A program made the translations under genes and the position numbers. 64,000 nt of DNA, from assembly GCA_002728715.1 (NCBI GenBank), contig PBVQ01000029.1, forward strand, positions 1 to 64,000, given 5' to 3'. This document shows, one piece after another, positions 19,954 to 34,037 of this stretch; position 1 is the stretch's first letter; each line of letters starts with the position of its first letter. The notes beneath the pieces were generated by a model, which worked only from the letters and a program-made list of their open reading frames with translations, made no database searches and had not been told where the DNA came from. The DNA is from Dehalococcoidia bacterium. Its GTDB lineage: Bacteria; Chloroflexota; Dehalococcoidia; Lucifugimonadales; Lucifugimonadaceae.

Positions 19954-21879
19954 TTGAAAAATAATTTTATAGGTAAAAATTTTATATATATAGTGATGGG
20001 ATTAATTCTTATTACTGCATTAATGTTTACTTTTAATAGACCCCTTGAGAACTCTAGGGAAATCGGTTTGAACGAAGTCGTAGAACTGGCCAAAAGTTCT
20101 ACTCCCAACTCTAAATTATTAATTGAAATAGATGGAGAAATAATTAACGTTACTCAAGGTGAGAATAAGTATAAAACTAGAAAAGAACAAGGCTCAAGTA
20201 TAACTGAATTACTTAGTAATGCAGGTATAAACAACAATAACTATACCGTAGTCGTCAAAGGTTCAAGTGGTATCTCTAACCTATTTAATATCATCATTAG
20301 TTTTTTACCATTAATAATTTTCGGAGGAATACTATTATTTATGCTTAGACAAGTTCAAGGTAATAGTAATCAGCAAATGGGATTCGGAAGAAGCAGGGCA
20401 AAACTTTTCATAGGATCCAAAGCAAATGTTACATTTTTTGATGTTGCAGGTGTATCAGAAGCAAAAGAAGAGCTTGAAGAAGTTGTGGAATTTCTTAAGT
20501 TTCCTGAAAGATTTCAGGCTCTTGGAGCAAAAATTCCAAGTGGTGTTTTATTAGTTGGTCCCCCAGGGACAGGAAAAACTCTTTTAGCTAGAGCCGTCGC
20601 AGGTGAAGCAGGAGTTCCTTTTTTTTCTATTTCCGGCTCTGAATTTGTTGAGATGTTTGTTGGTGTAGGAGCTTCAAGAGTAAGAGATTTGTTCGATCAA
20701 GCTAAAAGAAGTTCACCTTGCATAGTTTTTGTTGATGAAATTGATGCTGTTGGAAGACACAGAGGAGCAGGTCTAGGTGGCGGACATGATGAAAGAGAGC
20801 AAACACTAAATCAAATTTTGGTTGAAATGGATGGATTTGATTCTTCAACAAATATTATTATTATTGCCGCAACAAATAGACCTGATATTCTTGATCCTGC
20901 CTTGCTTAGACCAGGTAGGTTTGACAGAAGAGTTGTCCTAGATAATCCAGATATAAAAGGAAGAACTGCAATTCTAGATGTACATGCCAAAGGTAAACCA
21001 TTTAAGGACGGTGTAGAGTTAGAAGAAGTGGCTAGACAAACTCCAGGATTTTCAGGAGCTGATCTTGCTAATTTAATTAATGAATCAGCATTATTAGCTG
21101 CAAGAAACAATCAAAAATTTATTTCAATTGAAAACTTAACAGAATCAATTGATCGAGTATCAATGGGTCCTGCAAGAAAAAGTAAGGTAATTAGTGATAA
21201 AGATAGAAAAATTACTGCTTATCATGAGTCAGGGCATGCAGTTGTTGCTCATTTTATGCCTGAAGGTGCACCGATAGGAAAAATTACAATAATTCCAAGA
21301 GGACAAGCGGGGGGATTCACTAGGTGGCAACAAGAAGATAAAACCTATGCCACTCAGGAACAGCTAGAATCACAAATCGCGGCAGCAATGGGAGGTAGGG
21401 TTGCAGAGGTATTAAAAATTGGTGATGTTACTACAGGTGCTTCAAATGATTTTGAACAAGCTACGAATATAGCTAGAGAAATGGTTATGAGATTAGGAAT
21501 GTCTGATAAATTGTCAAATCGATCTTTTGGTAAAAGGCAAGGTGGTGCTGTATTCTTAGGAAAAGAAATGTCCGAGGAGCGTGATTATTCTCTCAAAACA
21601 GAAGAAATCATAGACAGTGAGATAAATCGAATTCTTAAGGAAGCTGAAAAAAATGCTAAAGATATTTTGACAAAATACGATAAAGAATTAGAGAATATTT
21701 CTAATTTTCTATTACAACATGAAACAATTGAATCTGAGCAATTTTTGGCAATACTTGAAGGTAAAGATCCTTTTCAAAAAAAAGAAACGAAAAAAGAATC
21801 TCAAAACAACTCTGACAACGAACAGAAAAATATAACTAACCAAGAAGATCTGCCAGACGCAGAACCTCAAACAATGTAA
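19954..21879 (+). CDS. ftsH: ATP-dependent zinc metalloprotease FtsH
   Basis: [16 protein letters not shown] core, HESGH zinc site; TTG start. Confidence 0.96.
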   Translation: MKNNFIGKNFIYIVMGLILITALMFTFNRPLENSREIGLNEVVELAKSSTPNSKLLIEIDGEIINVTQGENKYKTRKEQGSSITELLSNAGINNNNYTVVVKGSSGISNLFNIIISFLPLIIFGGILLFMLRQVQGNSNQQMGFGRSRAKLFIGSKANVTFFDVAGVSEAKEELEEVVEFLKFPERFQALGAKIPSGVLLVGPPGTGKTLLARAVAGEAGVPFFSISGSEFVEMFVGVGASRVRDLFDQAKRSSPCIVFVDEIDAVGRHRGAGLGGGHDEREQTLNQILVEMDGFDSSTNIIIIAATNRPDILDPALLRPGRFDRRVVLDNPDIKGRTAILDVHAKGKPFKDGVELEEVARQTPGFSGADLANLINESALLAARNNQKFISIENLTESIDRVSMGPARKSKVISDKDRKITAYHESGHAVVAHFMPEGAPIGKITIIPRGQAGGFTRWQQEDKTYATQEQLESQIAAAMGGRVAEVLKIGDVTTGASNDFEQATNIAREMVMRLGMSDKLSNRSFGKRQGGAVFLGKEMSEERDYSLKTEEIIDSEINRILKEAEKNAKDILTKYDKELENISNFLLQHETIESEQFLAILEGKDPFQKKETKKESQNNSDNEQKNITNQEDLPDAEPQTM

Positions 21880-21883
21880 AAAA

Positions 21884-22747
21884 ATGTATTCGAGTATAAA
21901 ATGGGATTTTTTAGATACTATACTCGCAATTGTTTTATCGACTTTACTAGTAATTTTAGGTTCTATTTTTATTGAAACACTTATTGAATTAAAATTTCCT
22001 GAAAAGGTAAAAGTAAACAATAATGTTTATTTTTCATTTCTAATATTATCTATAATAATTTTTATTATAAAAAAATTTAGTTTACCTTATAAAAATTTAG
22101 TTACATGGCTTTTTATGTGGGTAATTCTTTTAATAATATTTATAAATTTAAGTGTAAAAAAAAATAATAATATTTACTTCTATGATTTTTCTCTAGAAAT
22201 TATTTGTAGTTCTTTATTAACTATATTATTTTTACTACCAGCTATTAATTTATCAATAATAAAATACAAAACGAATTTTAATAGTTTAGGTTTTCAAAAA
22301 GCAAAAATAAAATATTTTTCAATGGGTATATATTACTGGATTACTTGCTTAATAATTGTTGGTTTATGGGGATGGTTGTTAGAGATATTAAAACTCGATT
22401 TCCTACTACCTCCAAATACTGCAAAAGAAGTATTAATTCTAGCATTTGAAAATATTTTTATAACTATAATTTTAGTGAGTATCATAGTACCAATATGTGA
22501 AGAAGTATTCTTTCGGGGGTTCTTGATTAAAGGTTTAGAAAGAAAATTTAATTTAAAAATTTGTTTATTAATTTCATCTGGTATTTTTTCAATCTTTCAT
22601 ATACATATTGGTTCCTTATTTCCAACTTTTATCTTAGGAATTTGTTTGGGGTTGTTATATATTAAATCAAAATCCATATATCCATCAATTTTTATTCACA
22701 GTGTTCATAATTTTTTTGCCGTAATTATTAACAAATTTTACTTATAA
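21884..22747 (+). CDS. CPBP family intramembrane metalloprotease
   Basis: CEEVFFRG, FSIFHIHIG and HSVHNFF motifs in a polytopic membrane protein. Confidence 0.85.
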   Translation: MYSSIKWDFLDTILAIVLSTLLVILGSIFIETLIELKFPEKVKVNNNVYFSFLILSIIIFIIKKFSLPYKNLVTWLFMWVILLIIFINLSVKKNNNIYFYDFSLEIICSSLLTILFLLPAINLSIIKYKTNFNSLGFQKAKIKYFSMGIYYWITCLIIVGLWGWLLEILKLDFLLPPNTAKEVLILAFENIFITIILVSIIVPICEEVFFRGFLIKGLERKFNLKICLLISSGIFSIFHIHIGSLFPTFILGICLGLLYIKSKSIYPSIFIHSVHNFFAVIINKFYL

Positions 22748-22783
22748 TATGCGTATCAGATATTTAACATATAAAATAACATT

Positions 22784-24259
22784 ATGAGTAAAAAAATTAC
22801 ACATACTGACATAATAATAGTTGGTGCAGGAATTGCAGGAATTGCATCAGCTTTTTACTTGAAAACCAAAAGACCGAAATCTAGTTTTTTTATACTTGAA
22901 GCTTTAGATAGTTTTGGCGGGACATGGTACACACATAAATATCCAGGAGTTAGGTCAGATAGTGACTTATTTACCTTTGGCTATAGTTTTAAATCATGGA
23001 ATAACGCACCCATAGCAACTGCATCAGAAATACTAAAGTATATTGGAGAAACAATTTCAGAAAATAATTTACAAAATAACATAAAATATAATCATAAAAT
23101 CATAAAAGCAGATTGGTCCAATTCAGAAAAAAAATGGATTTTATCCGTAGAACACTCAATAACAAAGCAAATTTTACATTTCTCGTGCGATTTTTTACAA
23201 ATGTGCCAAGGTTATTATAAACAAAACCAAGGTTATATTCCTAAATGGAAAAACATAGAAAATTTCAATGGGAAATTCATACATACAGAAGAATGGCCAA
23301 ACAAATTAAATTATTCTGATAAAAAAATTATCGTTATTGGCTCTGGAGCAACAGCAGCAACAACAATACCAGTTCTAGCAAAAAAAGCTAAGCATGTAAC
23401 AATGCTTCAAAGAACTCCTACATTCTATAGAACATCGACAATTGGTACCGAGGAAATTGCAAATACCTTAAGAAAAATTACTGATGATACTGACTGGATT
23501 CATAAAATAGTTAGAGAGCAAATATTAATTAATCAAGAAATATTTATTAAAAGGTGTGTTGAAGAACCTGAAAAAGTTAAGTACGAATTGCTTCAAGAAA
23601 TAAGAGATATACTAGGAGAAAACTTTGATATAGAAAAACATTTTTCACCAAGTTATAGGCCCTGGCAACAAAGAATTGCATTAACTCCTGATGCAGAGTT
23701 GTTTAAGTCTATAGCTAACAAAGATGTTTCTGTTGTTACAGATCAAATAGATAGTTTTAATGAAAATGGAATTTTGCTAAAGTCTGGCGAACAACTAAAC
23801 GCAGATATTATAATTGCAGCAACGGGTTTTAATCTGAGTATCTTAGGCGATATAAAATTTTCTATAGACAAAAAACTGATAAATTTAAAAGATACAATAA
23901 CATATAGAGGAATGATGTTCACATCAATCCCAAATCTAATTTGGACTTTTGGTTATTTCAGGCAAGCATGGACGCTAAGAGCAGAAATGATTGCGAATTT
24001 TATGATAAAGCTACTAGATCACATGGATTATATTGATGTAAAAAAAATTACAGTTAGATTAAGAAAAAAAGACCAAACCATGAAAATTCTTCCATGGATT
24101 GGTGAAGAAGAATTTAATCCTGGTTATTTATCAAGAGCATTAGATAAAATGCCAAAAAGCGGTAGCAATATAGAATGGGTACATAATCAAAATTATTGGT
24201 ACGAAAAAGATATAATTCCTAATATAGATCTAAATAGTGAAGAATTTATTTATGAATAA
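22784..24259 (+). CDS. Flavin-containing monooxygenase / Baeyer-Villiger-type monooxygenase
   Basis: GAGIAGI, FNGKFIHTEEWP (FxGxxxHxxxWP fingerprint), GSGATAAT, ATGF. Confidence 0.88.
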   Translation: MSKKITHTDIIIVGAGIAGIASAFYLKTKRPKSSFFILEALDSFGGTWYTHKYPGVRSDSDLFTFGYSFKSWNNAPIATASEILKYIGETISENNLQNNIKYNHKIIKADWSNSEKKWILSVEHSITKQILHFSCDFLQMCQGYYKQNQGYIPKWKNIENFNGKFIHTEEWPNKLNYSDKKIIVIGSGATAATTIPVLAKKAKHVTMLQRTPTFYRTSTIGTEEIANTLRKITDDTDWIHKIVREQILINQEIFIKRCVEEPEKVKYELLQEIRDILGENFDIEKHFSPSYRPWQQRIALTPDAELFKSIANKDVSVVTDQIDSFNENGILLKSGEQLNADIIIAATGFNLSILGDIKFSIDKKLINLKDTITYRGMMFTSIPNLIWTFGYFRQAWTLRAEMIANFMIKLLDHMDYIDVKKITVRLRKKDQTMKILPWIGEEEFNPGYLSRALDKMPKSGSNIEWVHNQNYWYEKDIIPNIDLNSEEFIYE

Positions 24260-24276
24260 TAGAGAGAGATTATCAT

Positions 24277-25071
24277 ATGAAAAAAAATAATAGAATTAAT
24301 ACAATTTTTGAGAATAATAAAAATAAGAATAAAATAACAAATATAGTTTATATAACAACTGGTTTTCCAGAAAAAAATAGTACTGAAAAAATTGTTGATT
24401 CAGCTATAAAATCAGGTGTAGACATAATTGAATTAGGTATACCTTTTAGTGATCCATTAGGAGACGGGCCAATAATACAAGAAGCCGGACAAATTGCACT
24501 AGAATCTGGTATGAATACCTCAAAATGCCTTGAAATTGCAAAAAATATTAGATTATCTCATAGTGAAATACCCATAATCTTTATGGGTTATTACAATAGT
24601 TTACTATCTTACGGAGTTGAAAATTTCTGTTCAGAAGTACAATCGATTGGAGTTGACGGCCTAATCATTGCTGATTTACCACCCACCGAATCAGAAGAAA
24701 TGCTTAAAATAACTAAAAAATATAATATATCACTAATCCCTTTACTTGCTATAACATCATCTGAAGATAGTATAAGAAAAGCCTGTAAAAATGCTGATGG
24801 ATTTATTTATTGTATATCTTCTCTAGGAGTTACGGGTGTTAGAAATACTATATCTAGTAGAATTAACAGCCTTGTTTCAAAGGTAAGAAAATATACGGAT
24901 ATACCAGTAGCGGTAGGATTTGGAATATCTAATCGTGAACAGATAAAAGATATTGCGGAGTTTTCAGATGGAATAATTATAGGTAGTGCTGTAATAAAGT
25001 CTATAATGAATGGTGAGAGACAAAATGCTTCACAAAATGTAGAAAAATTTTTATCAGATGTAATAAAATAA
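24277..25071 (+). CDS. trpA: Tryptophan synthase alpha chain
   Basis: IELGIPFSDPLGDGPIIQEA, GLIIADLPPTES, VAVGFGISN. Confidence 0.95.
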   Translation: MKKNNRINTIFENNKNKNKITNIVYITTGFPEKNSTEKIVDSAIKSGVDIIELGIPFSDPLGDGPIIQEAGQIALESGMNTSKCLEIAKNIRLSHSEIPIIFMGYYNSLLSYGVENFCSEVQSIGVDGLIIADLPPTESEEMLKITKKYNISLIPLLAITSSEDSIRKACKNADGFIYCISSLGVTGVRNTISSRINSLVSKVRKYTDIPVAVGFGISNREQIKDIAEFSDGIIIGSAVIKSIMNGERQNASQNVEKFLSDVIK

Positions 25072-25092
25072 ATTATTAGGAAAAAATTAAAT

Positions 25093-25473
25093 ATGGCAAA
25101 TTTCATCAGAGGAGTAAAAGGGGCTACTACTGCTACTTCAAACTCACAAGAAGACATTTTAGAAGCAACCGAAGAACTAATGTTAGAACTTATAAAGTGT
25201 AATAACATTCAAGAAAAAGATGTAGCTTCAGTTCAATTTACTACTACAAAAGATCTCAATGCTGAATTTCCTGCAGTAGCGGCTAGAGAAAGAATTGAAT
25301 GGCATAATGTTCCTCTGATGTGCTCTCATGAGTTCGATAAACCTGGAGCATTAGAAAAATGTATAAGGATTCTTATATTATGGAACACAAAAAAACTACA
25401 GAAAGATATTGTTCATATTTACACTAAAAAAGCAAAAGTTCTCAGGCCCGATATATCAAATAAAAATAAATGA
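25093..25473 (+). CDS. aroH: Chorismate mutase (AroH class)
   Basis: RGVKGATTATSNSQEDILEATEEL, FTTTKDLNAEFPAVAAR, VPLMC, HIYTKKAKVLRPD. Confidence 0.93.
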   Translation: MANFIRGVKGATTATSNSQEDILEATEELMLELIKCNNIQEKDVASVQFTTTKDLNAEFPAVAARERIEWHNVPLMCSHEFDKPGALEKCIRILILWNTKKLQKDIVHIYTKKAKVLRPDISNKNK

Positions 25474-25562
25474 CAAATAAATCACAATAAAATTTAAATT
25501 TTTGTAAGATAAATAATTTATACTATTCAAGAAAGTAAAAATTGAAACCATAAGAAAAAAAT

Positions 25563-26600
25563 ATGTCAACATCAAATCTCAGAGTAAAAATGCAACAAAA
25601 TTTACTACCTCCCAAACAATATCTTAATAACCAGCCGATTACAGATGAAATTGCTTCTGTTGTTTCGAATAGCAGGAAAAGTATTGAAAATATACTAGAT
25701 AGAAAAGATGAAAGAATACTCGTTGTAGTTGGTCCTTGCTCAATACATGATGAAGTTGCATGTTTAGAATACGCTAAAAGATTAAAAAAATTATCAGATG
25801 ATGTCAATAATACCCTGCTTTTAGTGATGAGAGTATATTTTGAAAAACCTAGAACTACAGTTGGTTGGAAGGGATTAATTAATGATCCTAATCTCGACGG
25901 AACTTATGATATTGAAAATGGTTTAAAAAGGGCTAGAAATTTTTTCCTTGAGGTTAATAAATTAGGCCTCGGTTGTGGAACAGAATTCCTAGATCCAATT
26001 TCTCCTCAATATTATGCAGATTTAGTTTCATGGGGGGCTATTGGTGCAAGAACAACTGAAAGCCAAACACATAGACAAATGGCTAGCGGGCTATCCATGC
26101 CTATTGGTTTCAAAAATAGCACAGCCGGAGATTGTCAGATAGCAGCAGATGCTATTGTTTCTTGTGGATCAGAACATTCATTTTTAGGGATTGACGATGG
26201 TGGAAAAGCATCAATTATTCATACCACAGGAAATAAGTATGGTCATATTATTCTTAGAGGAGGCAAGGTCCCAAACTACGAAGAAAGTCATGTTAAAGAA
26301 GCAAAAGAATTACTTACTAATAACTCATTACCGGAAAATATAATAGTAGACTGCTCTCATGGAAACAGTAACAAGGATCATAAAAGACAGCCAATAGTTT
26401 TTGAAAGTGTCATAAATCAAAGAATTAATGGTAATAAAAATATTGTAGGCATTATGCTTGAAAGCCATATTAATGAGGGTAATCAAAAACTTAATAATCC
26501 TGCAGATTTAGAATATGGAGTATCTATAACAGACGCATGCATCGACTGGAATACTACAGAAAAAATTTTACTAGAGGCAAATAAAAAGCTAAGTAAATGA
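25563..26600 (+). CDS. aroG: 3-deoxy-7-phosphoheptulonate synthase, AroFGH (type I alpha) subfamily
   Basis: VVGPCSIHD, MRVYFEKPRTTVGWKGLINDP, GARTTESQTHRQMASGLSMPIGFKN. Confidence 0.92.
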   Translation: MSTSNLRVKMQQNLLPPKQYLNNQPITDEIASVVSNSRKSIENILDRKDERILVVVGPCSIHDEVACLEYAKRLKKLSDDVNNTLLLVMRVYFEKPRTTVGWKGLINDPNLDGTYDIENGLKRARNFFLEVNKLGLGCGTEFLDPISPQYYADLVSWGAIGARTTESQTHRQMASGLSMPIGFKNSTAGDCQIAADAIVSCGSEHSFLGIDDGGKASIIHTTGNKYGHIILRGGKVPNYEESHVKEAKELLTNNSLPENIIVDCSHGNSNKDHKRQPIVFESVINQRINGNKNIVGIMLESHINEGNQKLNNPADLEYGVSITDACIDWNTTEKILLEANKKLSK

Positions 26601-26603
26601 AAC

Positions 26604-27518
26604 ATGAAATTAAGAAATTTAACTAACTTAATTAGACCAACCATAGCAACAATAGGAACTTTTGATGGAGTTCATAAAGGCCATAAAGCACTGATAAATC
26701 ATTTGATTGATTTAGCTAGACAATTTGATCAAACACCAGTAGTAATTGTTTTTGAAGAAACACCAAAAAATTTTTTCCTATCAAAAAAGATTAGAAGTTT
26801 ATGTACAGTTAGCGAGAGAGAAAAATTATTAAATTCATTAGGAATAGAGAATATCATCTCATTAAGATTTGATAAGAATATTCAAAAACTTTCATCTGAT
26901 GAATTTATGTCCGAATTAGTTGAAAAAATTGGAATTAAAACTTTTGTATTAGGTTCTGACTCAAAAATTGGATATGACCAGTCAGGATATGAAGAACTGA
27001 AAAACAACTATCCAAATATAAAATTCATAAAATTTCTTCCAAAAAAAAATAAGGGTAAAATTATATCTAGTACATTAGTTAAGGAAGCAATTGAAAAAGG
27101 AAATTGCGAAGAAACAAAAAAATTATTAGGTAGATTTTATAATATAAAAGGAAAAGTAACAAAAGGTAATAATTTAGGAGAAAAACTTGGATTTCCAACG
27201 GCAAACTTGATTCCTTCATCAAAATTAGTTATTCCTAAGGATGGGATTTATGCTTCTATTGTTGAGTATAACGATAAAAAATATTATGCTGCAACAAGTA
27301 TTGGTAAAAGGCCTACTTTTGAAAAAAATGGTCAAAAAATTATTGAAACCTTTATATTGGAATTTAATAAAAATATATATCATAAAAAAATAAACGTTCA
27401 CTTAGTTTCCAAAATAAGAGATGAACAAAAATTTAATTCTCAAAAAGAACTAATTGAAAAAATGAATGAAGATATCAAAAATATAAAATTAATATTAGAT
27501 AAAAAAAACTTATTATGA
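26604..27518 (+). CDS. ribF: Bifunctional riboflavin kinase/FAD synthetase
   Basis: GTFDGVHKGHKAL; flavokinase core GEKLGFPTANL, PKDGIYAS. Confidence 0.93.
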   Translation: MKLRNLTNLIRPTIATIGTFDGVHKGHKALINHLIDLARQFDQTPVVIVFEETPKNFFLSKKIRSLCTVSEREKLLNSLGIENIISLRFDKNIQKLSSDEFMSELVEKIGIKTFVLGSDSKIGYDQSGYEELKNNYPNIKFIKFLPKKNKGKIISSTLVKEAIEKGNCEETKKLLGRFYNIKGKVTKGNNLGEKLGFPTANLIPSSKLVIPKDGIYASIVEYNDKKYYAATSIGKRPTFEKNGQKIIETFILEFNKNIYHKKINVHLVSKIRDEQKFNSQKELIEKMNEDIKNIKLILDKKNLL

Positions 27519-28831
27519 GCAATAAAACAATTTTTAATAACGTAGTTGAAGACATGGAATGGAGAGGTCTATTATTTGACCACACTCCAGAAGCTACTCA
27601 TAATCTAATAACTGAAAAAATTACTTGTTACAATGGTTTTGATCCTACAGCGAGCAGTCTTCATATAGGAAATCTAGTCGCAATTATGGGTCTGGCTAGA
27701 TTACAAAAATATGGTCATACACCTATTATTTTAGTTGGTGGTGGAACAGGCATGATTGGTGATCCATCCGGAAAAAGTGAAGAAAGAATTCTACTAAGTA
27801 AAGAAAAAATTGATGAGAATGTTGATGCTATATATAAGCAAGTGTCACCATTTTTAGATTTTAGCTCAAAAATTAAAAACCCTGCAAAAATTGTTAATAA
27901 CTCGGATTGGTTAAGAAAAATTGATCTTTTGAGTTTTTTAAGAGATATAGGAAAGCATTTTACCGTCAATACAATGTTAAGTAGAGAGTCTGTAAAGAAT
28001 AGACTTGATAGAGATACTGGAATTTCTTTTACAGAGTTTAGCTATCAACTCTTACAAGCATATGATTTTCTAAAATTATATGATGATTATGGCTGCAACT
28101 TTCAATCAGGAGGCAGTGATCAATGGGGTAATATTCTTGGAGGTATTGACCTTATCAGAAGAGTTCATTCAAGAAAAAAATCTAAAAATGACCTAGCACA
28201 TGGTATTATATTTCCTTTAGTTACAACATCTTCAGGAGAAAAATTTGGTAAATCTATAGGTGGTGCCCCTACATTAGACCCTAAAGCAACATCTCCTTAT
28301 AAACTATTTCAATTTTTCTTAAATGTTAGTGATGAAGATGTAATTAATTACTTAAAGATTTTTACTTTCATAACTCCTGAGAATTTATTAAAAATACAAG
28401 AATCTGTTTCGTTAGAACCACAAAAAAGAGTTGGTCAAAAAACCTTAGCCGAAGAAGTTACAAAGTATATCCACGGCACCAATGGACTACAAAAAGCTAA
28501 AAAAATTACAGAAGCATTTTTCTCAAATAATCTTAATACTCTATCATTAGAAGAGTTGGAAGACCTACTAGACAAATCTGAAATTTTTGAGATAAATTAT
28601 GAAGATCTACATAAAAAAAATTTTACCGATATTTGTATAAATAATAACTTCAGAATTTTTTCATCAAAAAATGAACTAAGGAGACTTTGCGAGCAAGGTG
28701 GTATATATATAAATGATAAAAAATTCACTAATTATGAGAATAAGATTAATCCAAATGAACTTATGCAAAATAAATATTTATTAATCAGGAAAGGAAAAAA
28801 GAATTATTTTTTGTTTAAGATAAAAAATTAA
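27515..28831 (+). CDS. tyrS: Tyrosyl-tRNA synthetase
   Basis: CYNGFDPTASSLHIGNL, GGSDQWGNI, KFGKS, C-terminal S4-like region. Confidence 0.95.
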   Translation: MSNKTIFNNVVEDMEWRGLLFDHTPEATHNLITEKITCYNGFDPTASSLHIGNLVAIMGLARLQKYGHTPIILVGGGTGMIGDPSGKSEERILLSKEKIDENVDAIYKQVSPFLDFSSKIKNPAKIVNNSDWLRKIDLLSFLRDIGKHFTVNTMLSRESVKNRLDRDTGISFTEFSYQLLQAYDFLKLYDDYGCNFQSGGSDQWGNILGGIDLIRRVHSRKKSKNDLAHGIIFPLVTTSSGEKFGKSIGGAPTLDPKATSPYKLFQFFLNVSDEDVINYLKIFTFITPENLLKIQESVSLEPQKRVGQKTLAEEVTKYIHGTNGLQKAKKITEAFFSNNLNTLSLEELEDLLDKSEIFEINYEDLHKKNFTDICINNNFRIFSSKNELRRLCEQGGIYINDKKFTNYENKINPNELMQNKYLLIRKGKKNYFLFKIKN

Positions 28832-28836
28832 ATGTT

Positions 28837-30030
28837 ATGATTTTTGAAAATATAAAAAGTGCACCAAAAGATCCAATACTTGGATTAACTTCTGAATTTA
28901 ATAATGATAATAATAAAAGGAAAGTTAATTTATCAGTTGGAGTATATCAAGATAATAATGGAGTAACTACAACTTTTGAATCTGTTTTAACTGCGGAAAA
29001 AATTTTGCTAGATAAAAACTATTCAAAGTCATATAAACCGATTGATGGAGATCAAGAATTTTTATCTGAATCTATAAAATTAGTTTTGGGAGATTCAATA
29101 TATAACAGTAACTTGTCGTTTGGATTAAACACTCCTGGGGGAACAGGAGCACTAAAATTAGTTTCAGAGTTTTTGATTAAATTTTCTCCAGAATCTTCAG
29201 TCTGGTTTAGTAATCCAACTTGGGCAAATCATAAACCTATTTTTGAATCGTCAGGATTTTCAACTAAAGAATATAAATACCTAAATTTTGAAAAAAATAA
29301 TGTAGATTTTTCAAGTATGATTTCATCAATAAATAATATGCCAAATGGAGATATTATTGTTTTACATGGATGTTGTCATAATCCAACAGGAGCAGACTTA
29401 AACTCTGATGAATGGACTGAATTATCTAAAATTATAAATAAAAAAAATATAATTACAATATGCGATTTTGCATATCAGGGATTAGGCTCTGGTATACACG
29501 AAGATGCCGAGGGTGTTAGAATTCTTTCTAAAAATTTAGATGATTTGTTTATATGCTCAAGCTATTCTAAAAATTTTGGTTTATATAGTGAACGAGTAGG
29601 GTGTCTTATTTATACAAGTAGTAAAAATAGAAATATAGATAATCTACTTAGCCAACTTAAGAAAACAGCAAGAACAATATACTCTAACCCTCCTGCTCAT
29701 GGATCGGATATAGTTAGAGAAATATTGCAAGATAGTAATCTAAGAATAATGTGGGAATCGGAGCTTAAGGTACTTAGAGAAAGAATTCAGAATATGCGCA
29801 TATCACTAAATTCAAGCTTAAGAGAACTTAATTGTAGTAAAGATTTTTCATATATTGTTGAGCAAAATGGTATGTTTAGCTTTACAGGCTTAAGTGAAAA
29901 AGATGTTGAAAAATTAAAAAGTGATTACTCTATATATATAGTTAATTCAGGTAGAGTTAATATTGCTGGTATAACAACGAAAAATGTTCAGTACATAGCA
30001 GAAAGTATTAACAAAGTTATAGGTTACTAA
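28837..30030 (+). CDS. Aromatic/aspartate aminotransferase (AspC/TyrB type)
   Basis: VNLSVGVYQDNNG, GGTGAL, HGCCHNPTGADL, SSYSKNFGLYSERVG. Confidence 0.9.
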   Translation: MIFENIKSAPKDPILGLTSEFNNDNNKRKVNLSVGVYQDNNGVTTTFESVLTAEKILLDKNYSKSYKPIDGDQEFLSESIKLVLGDSIYNSNLSFGLNTPGGTGALKLVSEFLIKFSPESSVWFSNPTWANHKPIFESSGFSTKEYKYLNFEKNNVDFSSMISSINNMPNGDIIVLHGCCHNPTGADLNSDEWTELSKIINKKNIITICDFAYQGLGSGIHEDAEGVRILSKNLDDLFICSSYSKNFGLYSERVGCLIYTSSKNRNIDNLLSQLKKTARTIYSNPPAHGSDIVREILQDSNLRIMWESELKVLRERIQNMRISLNSSLRELNCSKDFSYIVEQNGMFSFTGLSEKDVEKLKSDYSIYIVNSGRVNIAGITTKNVQYIAESINKVIGY

Positions 30031-31310
30031 ATCTCAAGATTTTGCAGCACCGAACCTGCAGGAGGCTTTGGAAAAAAGTTTGTAGCTTTCGCAGGCAACC
30101 TCCATCCATTAGAAACAATTTCTGAAAATTCTGATAATGGTAACGGCCTCATAAAGAACACCATATCTATACTATCTTTTTCTATATAATCACTAATCAT
30201 TTTTGAATCACTTATAGGTAATACAACTTTCAATTCTCTATCTGCGTTAAAGGATTTTGAAAAAATTAATTCATGAAGTTTATAGTATTCTGAATTCTCA
30301 AGTACGTTACCATCAAGTGTAATTTGCTTATCTTTTGCAATACCTAATGATCTTGTTTTTGAATTGTAGAAACCAAAAACAATTTCTTTGTTTTTTCTAA
30401 CATCTAAAGTTTTTATAAAATTATCCACAAAAATTTTATCTATTTTACTAGGCATTTCGTAATTTGTAACAGTAAAATGCTGTTGAATCCTAGTATGAAT
30501 ATCATTATATTCTTTTTTGGTTAGGTTACTTAAGACTCTATGATATCCTCTAGTTATAAGTCCTGGTTCGTCATATGACACCAACATCATCATTCTATAA
30601 TCAAAAGATTTATTTGATTTTTTATTTATAGAATTATTTTTATTCCTATAAATTAATGAAGCCTCATACCTATGGTGTCCATCTGCAATAAAAACTTGTG
30701 ATTTAGACATTTTTTTTTGGATTATTGATATAGTTCCTGGATCTGTAATTTTCCAAATACTCAATTTTGGCATATCTGGAGGTGAAAAAACACTCGTTGG
30801 ATTCCCTCCAGAAATTGTTCTTATCAATTTTCCTATGCTAAGAAATTTATCATCCTTGTATATTACTAATAAAGGGCTAAAGTTTGATCTTGACTCAGAC
30901 ATGAGTTGAGCTCTATCCTCTACCCATTCTAATCTTGTTTTTTCATGTGGCAAAATTATTTTTTTACCATACTCTTCTATTTTTACATTTGTAATAAAGC
31001 CTCTTCTGACTTGTTTGACTCCTCTATAATCAAATTCTTCCTTTGTAACATATATTGCAGGCTTATCATCATACTTAAGTATGCCATTATTTATCCAATC
31101 ACTAAGTGTATTTGCTGCATTTTTATAATGATTGATATCTTGGTTTCTTCTAGCTAATTCTAATCTTACAATATTGAAATCTGATCTTTCATGTAAGCTT
31201 TTTTGTAGATCAGGAGTTATAGCATCAAAAGGAGGACAAATGTTTAAACTATTGTCTCCAGCAAATTTTGGATCGTATCTAAGTCCTTTAAAAGGTTGAA
31301 TGTCTACCAT
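30027..31310 (-). CDS. DUF1015 family protein
   Basis: PFKGLRYDP, CPPFDAI, LPHEKT, FIADGHHRYEASL. Confidence 0.88.
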   Translation of the reverse strand: MVDIQPFKGLRYDPKFAGDNSLNICPPFDAITPDLQKSLHERSDFNIVRLELARRNQDINHYKNAANTLSDWINNGILKYDDKPAIYVTKEEFDYRGVKQVRRGFITNVKIEEYGKKIILPHEKTRLEWVEDRAQLMSESRSNFSPLLVIYKDDKFLSIGKLIRTISGGNPTSVFSPPDMPKLSIWKITDPGTISIIQKKMSKSQVFIADGHHRYEASLIYRNKNNSINKKSNKSFDYRMMMLVSYDEPGLITRGYHRVLSNLTKKEYNDIHTRIQQHFTVTNYEMPSKIDKIFVDNFIKTLDVRKNKEIVFGFYNSKTRSLGIAKDKQITLDGNVLENSEYYKLHELIFSKSFNADRELKVVLPISDSKMISDYIEKDSIDMVFFMRPLPLSEFSEIVSNGWRLPAKATNFFPKPPAGSVLQNLEI

Positions 31311-31396
31311 AATGATAAAATATAAATAAATTAATTTTTAATCTATAATATCTATGATAATTGATGTATAAAATAAAACCATTATTTTTTTAGTAA

Positions 31397-34035
<2,639 letters not shown>

Positions 34036-34037
34036 TT

